Positions 15,636 through 23,006 of a DNA stretch of 63,828 nucleotides are shown one piece after another. Position 1 is the stretch's first letter; the number at the start of each line of letters is the position of its first letter. The translations under genes and the position numbers were made by a program. Location of the stretch: the IMG/VR virus record IMGVR_UViG_3300025131_000032, positions 1 to 63,828 of that record. One strand, given 5' to 3'. The notes under the pieces are model-generated. The model was not told the origin of the DNA, ran no database searches, and worked only from the letters and a program-made list of their open reading frames with translations. This stretch comes from a virus.

Positions 15636-15811
15636 GCTGCCCCATCTGCGGGAACAAGGCGTCAGACTGCGACTGCACCCCCTGGGAGCGCCAGAGCTAT
15701 GACCTGGAGGATCGGGTTGAGGAGCTAGAGGCCAACCTCAAGGGACTGGCAGAGGCATGTGAGGAGATCCTTAAATCCATCGAGATCCTGGGCCGAAACG
15801 TCTTCAAATGA
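15632..15811 (+). CDS. Zinc-knuckle and coiled-coil protein (59 aa)
   Basis: ATGA-coupled at both ends. The N-terminus has C-x2-C (CPIC) and then C-x-C (CDC) within 15 residues, followed by a heptad helix (LEDRVEELEANLKGL). The exact coupling at both ends gives good support for so short a gene. Confidence 0.7.
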   Translation: MSCPICGNKASDCDCTPWERQSYDLEDRVEELEANLKGLAEACEEILKSIEILGRNVFK

Positions 15812-16095
15812 GTAGCCTCATGCTCCCACCCGATACGAAGATCACCCCCTCAAACCACTCGGTCCAGCGATACCATGAGCGTAAGCAGTTTGGGGCGACT
15901 GCTCGGGATGTGGTATCATCGGTCACGGGTTCGAGGTATCTTGGTCGCCGGGAGCGGAAGAAGAGGACCAAGCTACCGGAGGTGGAGACGGGTCTCTTTT
16001 ACCTGATTTCAGATGACACGGGGTTTGTGTTCCTGATGCGCAGGTTGGCACCTGGGGACTTACTGGTGATTACATGCTATTCATTGGACGGGTGA
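15808..16095 (+). CDS. Small basic phage protein (95 aa)
   Basis: ATGA-coupled start. Residues 17-24 (NHSVQRYHERK begins here), a basic middle (RRERKKRTKLPEVETG) and the end LFYLISDDTGFVFLMRR then LLVITCYSL look like a compact alpha-beta protein. The layout recalls DUF4258 or RelE-type small proteins, but I do not see their catalytic residues clearly, so I leave the function open. Confidence 0.6.
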   Translation: MSSLMLPPDTKITPSNHSVQRYHERKQFGATARDVVSSVTGSRYLGRRERKKRTKLPEVETGLFYLISDDTGFVFLMRRLAPGDLLVITCYSLDG

Positions 16096-16235
16096 ATTGT
16101 GGGATTCCCAACAGTGAAGTCGAGTCCCTGGGGGTTGCCTCAGCGCTCGCGATCCACGGTGCTATGGTCGGAGCGGCGTTGGCGGGTGGCGGTATTGGAG
16201 TCGCTACTCGCGGTAGAGTCACTGGCCAGGCGTAA
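16092..16235 (+). CDS. Small Gly/Ala-rich membrane peptide (47 aa)
   Basis: It starts at GTG overlapping the previous stop (GTGA). The product has one hydrophobic Gly/Ala-rich segment (VASALAIHGAMVGAALAGGG) flanked by a polar N-terminus and a basic end. The coupled start and membrane-like segment favour this frame over a second overlapping frame (16099-16293). Confidence 0.55.
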   Translation: MNCGIPNSEVESLGVASALAIHGAMVGAALAGGGIGVATRGRVTGQA

Positions 16236-16309
16236 GAAGATCGCCTCGGCCACGTCATTTTGCTTCACCAAGCAGGCGCTAGAGGTCAATTGACACAAGG
16301 ACGGCCAGT

Positions 16310-16531
16310 ATGGAATGCGAGGCATGCGGCCGTATCGACGAGGGGTTCACGCCAGATGGATATTGCCTGCATTGCGACATGCCCCACCCCCTAACTGTGG
16401 CTGGGCTATTGCGGGCGATCCGCAAGGAGTGGAGCGAGGATCAGGCGGAGAAGAGGTGGGTAGGTCCAGGTCGGCGCCCTGTCAACGTCGAGGACCACGG
16501 CAACTTATTTCCCCAGGGTCGGAGAGTATGA
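16310..16531 (+). CDS. Zinc-ribbon protein (73 aa)
   Basis: CEACG at residues 3-7 and CLHCD at about 19-23 form a four-Cys zinc ribbon. The remainder is basic. ATGA overlap with the following Myb-like gene suggests both act together, perhaps in regulation. Confidence 0.7.
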   Translation: MECEACGRIDEGFTPDGYCLHCDMPHPLTVAGLLRAIRKEWSEDQAEKRWVGPGRRPVNVEDHGNLFPQGRRV

Positions 16532-16761
16532 CACGACAACGGAGATGGACGCCGCAGGAGACATCGATGCTGCGGCAGCTGTACGTTCAGGAGGGCCGCA
16601 AGATGAAAGACATCGCGGTGGTGCTTGGCCGGAGCTATCGGTCGTGTACCTGCCGGGCGTTCCTGATGAAGTTTCTGCGCAAGGGCGGGCATGATGTGCA
16701 TCGGCCTGACCGGAGCCATCCATTCAAGTCGAACTATCCGCCGCGGGAGGGAGAGGCATGA
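16528..16761 (+). CDS. Myb/SANT-like helix-turn-helix protein (77 aa)
   Basis: Residues 5-50 fit a SANT/Myb or GcrA-type helix-turn-helix: RRWTPQETSMLRQLYVQ, then KDIAVVLGRSYRSC as turn and recognition helix. It is a candidate transcription regulator of the phage. It lies 540 bases upstream of the TCGGACA array, the most obvious operator-like element on this strand, but a link between them is only a hypothesis. Confidence 0.7.
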   Translation: MTRQRRWTPQETSMLRQLYVQEGRKMKDIAVVLGRSYRSCTCRAFLMKFLRKGGHDVHRPDRSHPFKSNYPPREGEA

Positions 16762-16943
16762 ACCCAACCGACGAGCAGCTCGACAAGATCATCGACATCT
16801 CGATGTTCTCAAACAACTACCAAGGCGACGACCAGATGTGCGGCCATGACACCAACCTCGGCACTCGCCAGGAACTGCGAGACGAGATTAGGGAGATACT
16901 CAATGGCACGGAAGCGAGTTCCCAGGACCAGGGCGGGCGCTGA
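16758..16943 (+). CDS. Small acidic protein (61 aa)
   Basis: ATGA-coupled to the Myb-like gene and overlapping the HNH gene by 41 bases. The product is acidic with a central QMCGHD. No family is recognised. Confidence 0.6.
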   Translation: MNPTDEQLDKIIDISMFSNNYQGDDQMCGHDTNLGTRQELRDEIREILNGTEASSQDQGGR

Positions 16944-17277
16944 GTGGACTGAGGCTCGGTTCTGGTCATTCCTGCGCAGTAACATCCGCCTTGCCAGTCG
17001 CAAGTGGCCCCCGATGTACGCCTGCAAGGCTCTTGCTCGGCGGCACTCCCAGCTCTCGGACAAGCGGGTAAAGTGGGAGTATCAGTGTGCGTTGTGCGGC
17101 GGCTGGTTCAAGGGCAAGGAGACCCAGGTGGACCATATTGTGCCGTGCGGCACGTTGAAGTCATTTGAGGACTTGGCGCCGTTCGTGCGGCGATTATTCT
17201 GCGAGGCTGACGGGCTGCAGGTGGTTTGCAAGCCGTGCCACGCGGAGAAGACTAACGCTCGCCACAAGGGGGATTAG
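16903..17277 (+). CDS. HNH endonuclease (124 aa)
   Basis: The fold is clear from CALCGGWF, then VDHIVPCG with the H of the first HNH position, and CKPCH near the C-terminus. The two C-x2-C pairs form the structural zinc site. The N-terminus is basic (MARKRVPRTRAG) with W-x-x-A-R-F-W. The start has GGGAGATACTCA ahead of ATG inside the previous gene. HNH proteins in this position can be homing enzymes or help packaging; the distance from the terminase genes argues against packaging. Confidence 0.8.
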   Translation: MARKRVPRTRAGAEWTEARFWSFLRSNIRLASRKWPPMYACKALARRHSQLSDKRVKWEYQCALCGGWFKGKETQVDHIVPCGTLKSFEDLAPFVRRLFCEADGLQVVCKPCHAEKTNARHKGD

Positions 17278-17303
17278 GTGGGGATTGGTGGGGATTACTT
17301 AAT

Positions 17304-17382
17304 TCGGACATCACTCGGACAGAATTAAGCGTAAAAGCCTTGTTTTTAAGCGATTCGGACACTTCTCGGACAGATTCGGACA
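17304..17382 (+). promoter_or_regulatory. Array of five TCGGACA motifs
   Basis: TCGGACA occurs at 17304, 17315, 17355, 17366 and 17376, all in the same orientation. The steps are 11, 40, 11 and 10 bases, so all lie on about the same face of the helix. A CATAAT hexamer directly follows the last motif (17381-17386) and could be a -10 box. The array lies in a 283-base gap with no convincing gene. It could be an operator for the operon that starts at 17561, or iterons of a replication origin. Confidence 0.65.
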
Positions 17383-17560
17383 TAATGGGGGGGACTATCT
17401 CGGCGGTTCTAAGACGACTGCGGACGCGCAGATCGCCACTGCCTTTTGTGTCGTGCAAACGGGAAACCGTGCAACCCCCCACCAAAATAATTACTCTGGC
17501 AATCACTTCGATCATCGTGTTAAATGACACTGAGGCCACCCCCATACCAGGAGGCCAGCA

Positions 17561-18103
17561 GTGTTATCGTGGATTGCAGACTACCTGGAACTGCTCCTCT
17601 CGGTCATCCCCAGGATTACGGCGATCGAGGAGAACCGGACGGCATTACGGTGCCGCTGGGGGAAGTTCACAGTAGTTGAGTCAGGCCGCTGGTTCTGGTA
17701 CTGGCCCGTCTCAACAACAATTCAGAGCTGGCCAAGCAACCTAGTGCCAGCAGAACTCCCCCAGCAGGCTCTCACAACCAATGATGGCCACACCATCATG
17801 GTAACTGGGATCTTTTCTTACCGCATCAAAGACTTCCTCCAGCTCACTCTCGAGCTATACGACGCCGCCGGCTCAGTCGATGAGATCGTGGCGGGCATCC
17901 TGGCTGAATACGTCAGAGATCGCAACCTAGAAGACCTCGTGGCCGACTCTGACAGCCTGCGAGCCCTTGCCACCGAGGCCCTGGAACCCTACGCCGTCAC
18001 TGTCGAGCGGTTCTGGCTGGTTGATCTCGTCACCGACCCATACGTTGTTAGACACTACGGCATCCGCGCACCCGAACCCACTCAAGAGGCTACCGATGGC
18101 TAA
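17561..18103 (+). CDS. SPFH/Band-7 domain protein (180 aa)
   Basis: It starts at GTG with CAGGAGGCCA upstream. The N-terminal 15-20 residues form a hydrophobic helix (MLSWIADYLELLLSVI), and the body follows the SPFH pattern: RWGKFTVVESGRWFWYWP, then LTTNDGHTIMVTGIFSYRI, then IVAGILAEYVRDRNLEDL. Bacterial SPFH proteins form large membrane-bound rings that control membrane proteases and microdomains. A short phage version could act in membrane remodelling, superinfection exclusion or lysis control; this is inference. It is the first gene after the TCGGACA array. Confidence 0.75.
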   Translation: MLSWIADYLELLLSVIPRITAIEENRTALRCRWGKFTVVESGRWFWYWPVSTTIQSWPSNLVPAELPQQALTTNDGHTIMVTGIFSYRIKDFLQLTLELYDAAGSVDEIVAGILAEYVRDRNLEDLVADSDSLRALATEALEPYAVTVERFWLVDLVTDPYVVRHYGIRAPEPTQEATDG

Positions 18104-18353
18104 GAAGAAGTTACGGCTCACCAAAGTCACTAAGCGCCAATCTTGGAGCTGGAACTCCCAGATGAATAAGGCGAAGTTTGACGTGGTCTGTGAGGAGAGC
18201 AGGAATTATCTCACGGGCCAATACCCTGAAATTAAATCAATTACGCATCTCCACCGCGAACTGGTGAAGCACAATATTCTCCCCAAGGAGATCACCTCCC
18301 AGCAGTTTCGCCGGTGGTTTAGCGAAATGAGGCTCGAATGGGAAAGCGACTGA
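18096..18353 (+). CDS. Small basic protein (85 aa)
   Basis: It overlaps the SPFH gene by eight bases. The N-terminus is strongly basic (AKKKLRLTKVTKRQSW) and the rest helical, which suggests nucleic-acid binding. It overlaps the phosphoesterase gene by 16 bases. Confidence 0.65.
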   Translation: MAKKKLRLTKVTKRQSWSWNSQMNKAKFDVVCEESRNYLTGQYPEIKSITHLHRELVKHNILPKEITSQQFRRWFSEMRLEWESD

Positions 18354-19282
18354 GTCCGACCAAGGAAGACGGGAACGAGGTCAAGGCGCTACGGAAGAAG
18401 AATGCCGAGCTCCAGAAGATCATCGAAAGGATGACGCAGGAGCACGAGGACCAGCGGAAGGCGAAGTTCACGATCCCCAAGGGGCGCATGACCTCACCCC
18501 GTGGCTCATTTATCAGGCTGGTGATCCCAGACACTCACGGTTGCTTCATTGAGAAGGCCGCCGCTCGAGCCATGCTTAAGGACGCCAGTAACTTTGACGT
18601 GAAGGAAGTGGTGTTCCTGGGTGACCATGTGGATTGCGGCGGTTTTCTTTCCGCGCACTCTCTCGCGTATGTTGCTGAGGCTGATTACACCTACCAGGAT
18701 GACATCAACTCGGCCAACGTCTTTCTAGACGAGGTCACCAAGGCTTGCCCTGGCGCGAAGAACTACTTCATCTGCGGCAATCACGAGAGGCGGGTCGAAC
18801 GATGGTGCTTGACCCAGGCCGTCAAGAACGCCGTGGACGCCCAGATGCTCCTCAAGGCCCTAGATCCGGTATACCTTCTCCACTTGAAGGAGCGGGGGAT
18901 CGAGTACATTCACACGCTCGACAATACCCACAGCAAAGGGAACACGCGAAACACCCTCGAACTCGGGAAGTGCCTGTTCCTCCACGGCTACTCTCACGCC
19001 CAGCATGCCACCCAAACCACTCTGAATGACCTTGCCAAGAACGCGGTTGTTGGGCATATCCACCGCCGGCAGAGCTTCGCCAGGACCACGCACGCAAGCG
19101 ATATTGAGGCTTGGTGCCCAGGCTGCCTCACAGAGCGGCGGAAGTTCTATTGCCATGGCAGGCCCACACACCACAGCCATGGCTACGGCCTCCAGATCGT
19201 GAAGAAAGACGGTGCTTTTCTCCACATCAACGTCCCAATCATTAACGGGAAGTCGTATCTTTCGGCGTTGAAGTCGGTTTAA
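18338..19282 (+). CDS. Metallophosphoesterase (314 aa) with N-terminal coiled coil
   Basis: All five calcineurin-like motifs are present: PDTHG (D65, H67), GDHVD (96-100), GNHE (147-150), HGYSH (216-220) and GHIH (239-242). The first 50 residues are a charged helix. The enzyme should hydrolyse a phosphomonoester or diester with two metal ions; nucleic acids or nucleotides are possible substrates. An additional C-x2-C (CPGCL) follows GHIH. The gene lies between the SPFH gene and a secreted protein. Confidence 0.85.
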   Translation: MGKRLSPTKEDGNEVKALRKKNAELQKIIERMTQEHEDQRKAKFTIPKGRMTSPRGSFIRLVIPDTHGCFIEKAAARAMLKDASNFDVKEVVFLGDHVDCGGFLSAHSLAYVAEADYTYQDDINSANVFLDEVTKACPGAKNYFICGNHERRVERWCLTQAVKNAVDAQMLLKALDPVYLLHLKERGIEYIHTLDNTHSKGNTRNTLELGKCLFLHGYSHAQHATQTTLNDLAKNAVVGHIHRRQSFARTTHASDIEAWCPGCLTERRKFYCHGRPTHHSHGYGLQIVKKDGAFLHINVPIINGKSYLSALKSV

Positions 19283-19330
19283 GCTGCCTGTAAAATCCGG
19301 TGTCAACCCCAACTTTTAGGAGAGTGCAAG

Positions 19331-20008
19331 ATGCAACCTATTGCCAAGATCCTGCTATTTACAGCCAGTGTCATTACTGGGCCGGTCGCCTATGCGCAGA
19401 CCGAGGCTGCAATCGTGGACACATTCCGCGAGGGTGAGACCATCATTATCGTCACCATCAAGGATGGGATCGTGTCTCACCGGATCGTCCGGCGCAGCAT
19501 TAAGACGACCAGCGGGGGGCCGCCTCCGCCAGTGTCTCCAATCCCGCCAGGGAACTCTGGCCTCACCGCTTTCGTGGAGAACGCGGCCAAGGCAGTTGAC
19601 CATGCCGATAAAGACGAGATCAACAGCGAGTTGGCCCACGTCTACACCTCGGTCGCCAACCAGATCAGCGATGGCAAGATCATTTCCCCGCAAGTCGCCG
19701 CGGATGTGATGAAGGAAGCGGTGAGGATCTACCTGCAGTCGGCTCGCAAGACTGATGCGTGGGACAAGTTACAGTCGGACATCCAAGACCAGCTAACCCA
19801 GCGCAACCTCCGCACTGTAGATGATGTGGAGACCGCGATACGGGAAATAGCGGCGGGGTTCTCGCAGTCCTCGACAGCGGCGCTGAACCCCAAGCGGATT
19901 CGGGTGATCTTGAAATTGGTCATGGCAATCCTCTCGAAGGATCCGGTTTCAGTAGTGGCGGTGATTATCGAGTTGGTGGAAATGATCCGCATCGGCAGGG
20001 GAGGGTAG
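19331..20008 (+). CDS. Secreted helical protein with proline linker (225 aa)
   Basis: It has a signal peptide (IAKILLFTASVITGPVAYAQ, with AYA-Q as a likely cleavage site), a short beta segment, a proline linker (GGPPPPVSPIPPG) and a C-terminal helical domain of about 150 residues. The ribosome site is AGGAGAGTGCAAG. I have the impression of similar layouts in planctomycete-associated phages. It may act in the periplasm during lysis or assembly; no catalytic motif is visible. Confidence 0.7.
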   Translation: MQPIAKILLFTASVITGPVAYAQTEAAIVDTFREGETIIIVTIKDGIVSHRIVRRSIKTTSGGPPPPVSPIPPGNSGLTAFVENAAKAVDHADKDEINSELAHVYTSVANQISDGKIISPQVAADVMKEAVRIYLQSARKTDAWDKLQSDIQDQLTQRNLRTVDDVETAIREIAAGFSQSSTAALNPKRIRVILKLVMAILSKDPVSVVAVIIELVEMIRIGRGG

Positions 20009-20012
20009 GGCT

Positions 20013-21014
20013 GTGGGACGCAAGGAACTCGACTGGGCCTATAAGACGGGTGCGTTCTGGGCTACGGGAACGACTGATATCGATCCGTCGCACCTGGAGA
20101 CGCTCAAGATAACCTCACCAGAGGCCCGTGCGGCGTTCAAGCACGTTCAGGAGATGCACAGGCCCGTCTGGGACGTGTTCTCCTCGATGTACTGGGCGGA
20201 TGTTCCCGAACCTGACGGGGGCTTAGATGACCCCACAGTGAATATGATCGCAGCCTTCGACAACCCCAAGAGTCCCGTTAACCGCTGTCCCTTGCCTGAT
20301 GTCGCGCCCCCAGAGAACGCCAGCTTCCACTATGACGACCCGCTCGTTCAGGCGGCCGTCCTGGCTCAGCAGCACAGCGCTGCCGTTGGGAAGGGGAGTT
20401 GGCCGGCAGGGTGCCACGAGGACATCTACGCTGGCCATGCGATCACATTCAGCGTGGATCGCTCTAAGGCTCCCATGTCAGAGGAAGTCATCGACAAGAT
20501 CCTCCGCAACTGCAGCCAGGCGTATGGCGAGATCGGCGCCTTAATGCAGGAAGTGGAAGACCCAGACTACGCTGACATCAACGTGAGTTGGCGCCTACTC
20601 CGCGGCGGGACTATCGGCCTGGCCCAGTTCAACAGCCAGTCGTGCCGGGATACGGTGTTCTGCTATCTGGATCCAGGCTACAACCCGTCGATCACCCAAG
20701 TCAGTCGGCTACTACTCCATGAGTGGGGGCACAATGTCAACTTGCAACATACTCGGGGCGGCGTTATGCATCCCAGTATCCTCCAGGGGTTCGAGGGCTG
20801 GGAACGCGACGACCCGAGCTACAATACGTTAGTCTCCTACTTTGGAGGCGAACCAGTGAGCGTTGTTCCGCCGGTCACTCCGAAAGACCCGGAGCCAATA
20901 CCGCACGAGGTGGTAGGCCGTTTCGAGGATCGCGGTTCTTCGTATGTGATCACGAGAGTTGGGCAGGAACCGGACGAGGGCGATGATAATGCGCCACCAA
21001 TTAACTGGGGATGA
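20013..21014 (+). CDS. Metzincin/matrixin-like zinc metalloprotease (333 aa)
   Basis: It starts at GTG behind GGGAGGG. The zinc-binding site HEWGHNVNLQH (about residues 236-246) matches H-E-x-x-H-x-x-x-x-x-H, with a GGVMHPS turn 10 residues later, as in the Met-turn of metzincins. A Pro-rich segment (VVPPVTPKDPEP) follows. No signal peptide is seen. Position just before two membrane proteins and no visible peptidoglycan hydrolase suggest a role in lysis or in opening a proteinaceous envelope; a virion role is also possible. Confidence 0.8.
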   Translation: MGRKELDWAYKTGAFWATGTTDIDPSHLETLKITSPEARAAFKHVQEMHRPVWDVFSSMYWADVPEPDGGLDDPTVNMIAAFDNPKSPVNRCPLPDVAPPENASFHYDDPLVQAAVLAQQHSAAVGKGSWPAGCHEDIYAGHAITFSVDRSKAPMSEEVIDKILRNCSQAYGEIGALMQEVEDPDYADINVSWRLLRGGTIGLAQFNSQSCRDTVFCYLDPGYNPSITQVSRLLLHEWGHNVNLQHTRGGVMHPSILQGFEGWERDDPSYNTLVSYFGGEPVSVVPPVTPKDPEPIPHEVVGRFEDRGSSYVITRVGQEPDEGDDNAPPINWG

Positions 21015-21018
21015 GTCG

Positions 21019-21348
21019 ATGGCAGTAAAGACTTCGGAATGGATAGCTTGGATCAGCCGCATTGTGACGCTACTGCTTGCGCCATTTATCGGGATCCTGA
21101 CATGGTACGGGTCAAACCTCTTCACGATGGCCGAATCTAACCGGGCTGCCGTCCACAAGAACGCAACCGAGATCTACGGCATCCGGCAGAATAGGTACAC
21201 AGGCAAGGAAGCCGCGGCAGACAGGCTTTTAGAGCGGGAAGACATGAAGGAATTCATCCGGCTCAACATCGACCCGATCCACAGCTCGCTGGCTGAAATC
21301 AAAGCAGCGGTCAAAGAAAACCGAGATGCAATCAGGGATCTGAAATAG
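21019..21348 (+). CDS. Membrane-anchored coiled-coil protein (109 aa), holin- or spanin-like
   Basis: One N-terminal transmembrane helix (about residues 8-32, WISRIVTLLLAPFIGILTWY) is followed by a long charged helix. This layout is found in class III holin-like proteins and in inner-membrane spanins. It starts five bases after the protease stop. Because a second small membrane protein follows at 21626, one of the two is a probable holin. Confidence 0.65.
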   Translation: MAVKTSEWIAWISRIVTLLLAPFIGILTWYGSNLFTMAESNRAAVHKNATEIYGIRQNRYTGKEAAADRLLEREDMKEFIRLNIDPIHSSLAEIKAAVKENRDAIRDLK

Positions 21349-21359
21349 GAAGGGTAACC

Positions 21360-21596
21360 ATGGCGAGGCAACGCGGGCTGCGGGCGAGCATGGACAGAGT
21401 CGAAGGGAATGCCCACTACACGATGAATTCCCTCCGATCCACCGCACTTGAGCTGATCGAGGAGCTTGAGGACGGCATTACGATCCGCATTACAAAGGTC
21501 GGTGAGGGCAGTGTTATGGACTTCCTGATGGGCAGGCTCGAGGAATGTCCCATCGGGTTGCGTATCGATCTCAGAGAGGACGATGAAGGCAACTAG
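21360..21596 (+). CDS. Hypothetical protein (78 aa)
   Basis: Ribosome site AGGAAGGGTAACC ahead of ATG. The product has a basic N-terminus and an acidic C-terminus (LREDDEGN) with LELIEELEDGITIRI in the middle. Placed between two membrane proteins in the presumed lysis cassette; no family is recognised. Confidence 0.65.
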   Translation: MARQRGLRASMDRVEGNAHYTMNSLRSTALELIEELEDGITIRITKVGEGSVMDFLMGRLEECPIGLRIDLREDDEGN

Positions 21597-21625
21597 GCCG
21601 CATGGCCGCATTAAGGGTGAGAACA

Positions 21626-21811
21626 ATGGTTGATGTAGTGAAGAAATCGCTTTCTGGGAAGAAGACCTATTTCGTCGCTGTCGGCATGGCAATGTACGCC
21701 ATCGGTGGCGCAATTACGGGTGCTCACGACTACGGCCACATGGTCGAGGTGTTGATCCAGGCCGCTGGCTTGATCGCACTCCGCCTTGGTGTCGAGAAGG
21801 CGGGAGCTTAA
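21626..21811 (+). CDS. Small membrane protein, probable holin (61 aa)
   Basis: MVDVVKKSLSGKKTYFVAVG is followed by two hydrophobic stretches separated by a short polar turn (GAHDYGHM), ending near EKAGA. The pattern L-S-G-K-K-T-Y-x-V-A-x-x-x-A-x-Y-A-I-G-G is typical of small phage holin-like proteins. I choose the ATG at 21626 (AGGGTGAG upstream) over one 24 bases earlier, which lacks a ribosome site. Confidence 0.65.
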   Translation: MVDVVKKSLSGKKTYFVAVGMAMYAIGGAITGAHDYGHMVEVLIQAAGLIALRLGVEKAGA

Positions 21812-21885
21812 TTTAGCGCGGCAGGTAGGGCGTGCAGCTGGGACAATAACTCCCGCGCCGCCCGCCCTGTTGCTAAAGGTAAGAC

Positions 21886-22995
21886 ATGGCAGACGCTCAA
21901 ATCGAAGATGTTGGCGTAACGATTACGTCAGGGAACCTAGCTTCTGGCGACATCTTCGTCTGTGTTGACATCTCCGACACGACCGACGATGGCAACGGCA
22001 CGACTGCCAACATTACATGGGCCTCCATGCTTGGGACGGGTCTGACGTTTGCCGCTGCGGGTGGGTTGACGACCACTTCAGCCGACTTGACGCTGACGGC
22101 TGGCGGGTCTAATGATGTCGTCCTTGTTGGGAATACAGCCAGCGGCTTGGCGTCTCATAGCCCCAAGACGATTGCCAGCTGGACGAGCGGCACAGCTAAT
22201 AGTTACCTCAACCTGAAAGAGGCGACGAACGCTGCATATCTTGCCGTCCAGGGCACATCAGGCGGCGCAAACATCTCCCTTGTTGACCTTAGTGGCGCAA
22301 GTAATGACAAGTGGATGAACTTCAACATGGACGGGGGGAAGCTGACCCTTGAGTCCCATACTGATGCTGGCGGCGCAGGGGTCAGTAATATCCAGACATG
22401 GGACAATGGCACGGGAAATGTTGTATTCGGCGCTGCTGGTGCATCGACAGCCAGGCTTTACATCGCTGGCGGCAGATTGCAGATCGACAACGATGAAACA
22501 TTCACGATGCTCAATGCGGCATCTGGGACGGGCGGCACGATCTATTGCGACACATCTGATGATGTCCACTTCACTGTCGGCGGCACCACCGCAATCACGC
22601 TAGACGAGACAAACGACGAGATTGAACTGAAGGTTGGTTTGCAGCATGGCAGCAATGCCGCCAGCATTAGCAGCAACGCCGTTACGCTCGACATGGGGGT
22701 CAGTAACACCTATGCCCTCGACCTCGCGGCAGCAACTGGCGACGTAACGATAACGCTCACTGAACCCAATGGCGATATGATCGGGTTTATCGATGTCAAA
22801 CAAGATTCGGGGATGATGGCGCGCGGTATAACCTGGGCTTCGTCAGGCTCAGCGACGTTTCACTGGGTAGACGAAAACGTGACCGGCGAGCCGTCTTGGA
22901 GTTTCGATACCCCTTCAAGCCACCGGATGATTTCCGTCCGATACATTAAGAGTCTTGATCGCTTTGTAATGCACGCACTTGGCGAATACACATAG
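21886..22995 (+). CDS. Fibre-like structural protein (369 aa)
   Basis: The product is a low-complexity, Gly/Thr/Ala-rich beta protein with short repeated strands (LYIAGGRLQID, FTVGGTTAITLDE, VTLDMGV), typical of tail fibre shafts. It ends with a compact aromatic segment (YIKSLDRFVMHALGEYT). The ribosome site is AAAGGTAAGAC. It is the first of three probable receptor-binding or fibre genes at the end of the plus arm. Confidence 0.7.
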   Translation: MADAQIEDVGVTITSGNLASGDIFVCVDISDTTDDGNGTTANITWASMLGTGLTFAAAGGLTTTSADLTLTAGGSNDVVLVGNTASGLASHSPKTIASWTSGTANSYLNLKEATNAAYLAVQGTSGGANISLVDLSGASNDKWMNFNMDGGKLTLESHTDAGGAGVSNIQTWDNGTGNVVFGAAGASTARLYIAGGRLQIDNDETFTMLNAASGTGGTIYCDTSDDVHFTVGGTTAITLDETNDEIELKVGLQHGSNAASISSNAVTLDMGVSNTYALDLAAATGDVTITLTEPNGDMIGFIDVKQDSGMMARGITWASSGSATFHWVDENVTGEPSWSFDTPSSHRMISVRYIKSLDRFVMHALGEYT

Positions 22996-23006
22996 GGACA
23001 CCAAAT

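Noticed and set aside
17252-17545. A minus-strand frame across the TCGGACA array
   Set aside because: It has no ribosome site and is opposite to all neighbours; the codons mirror the repeat motifs.
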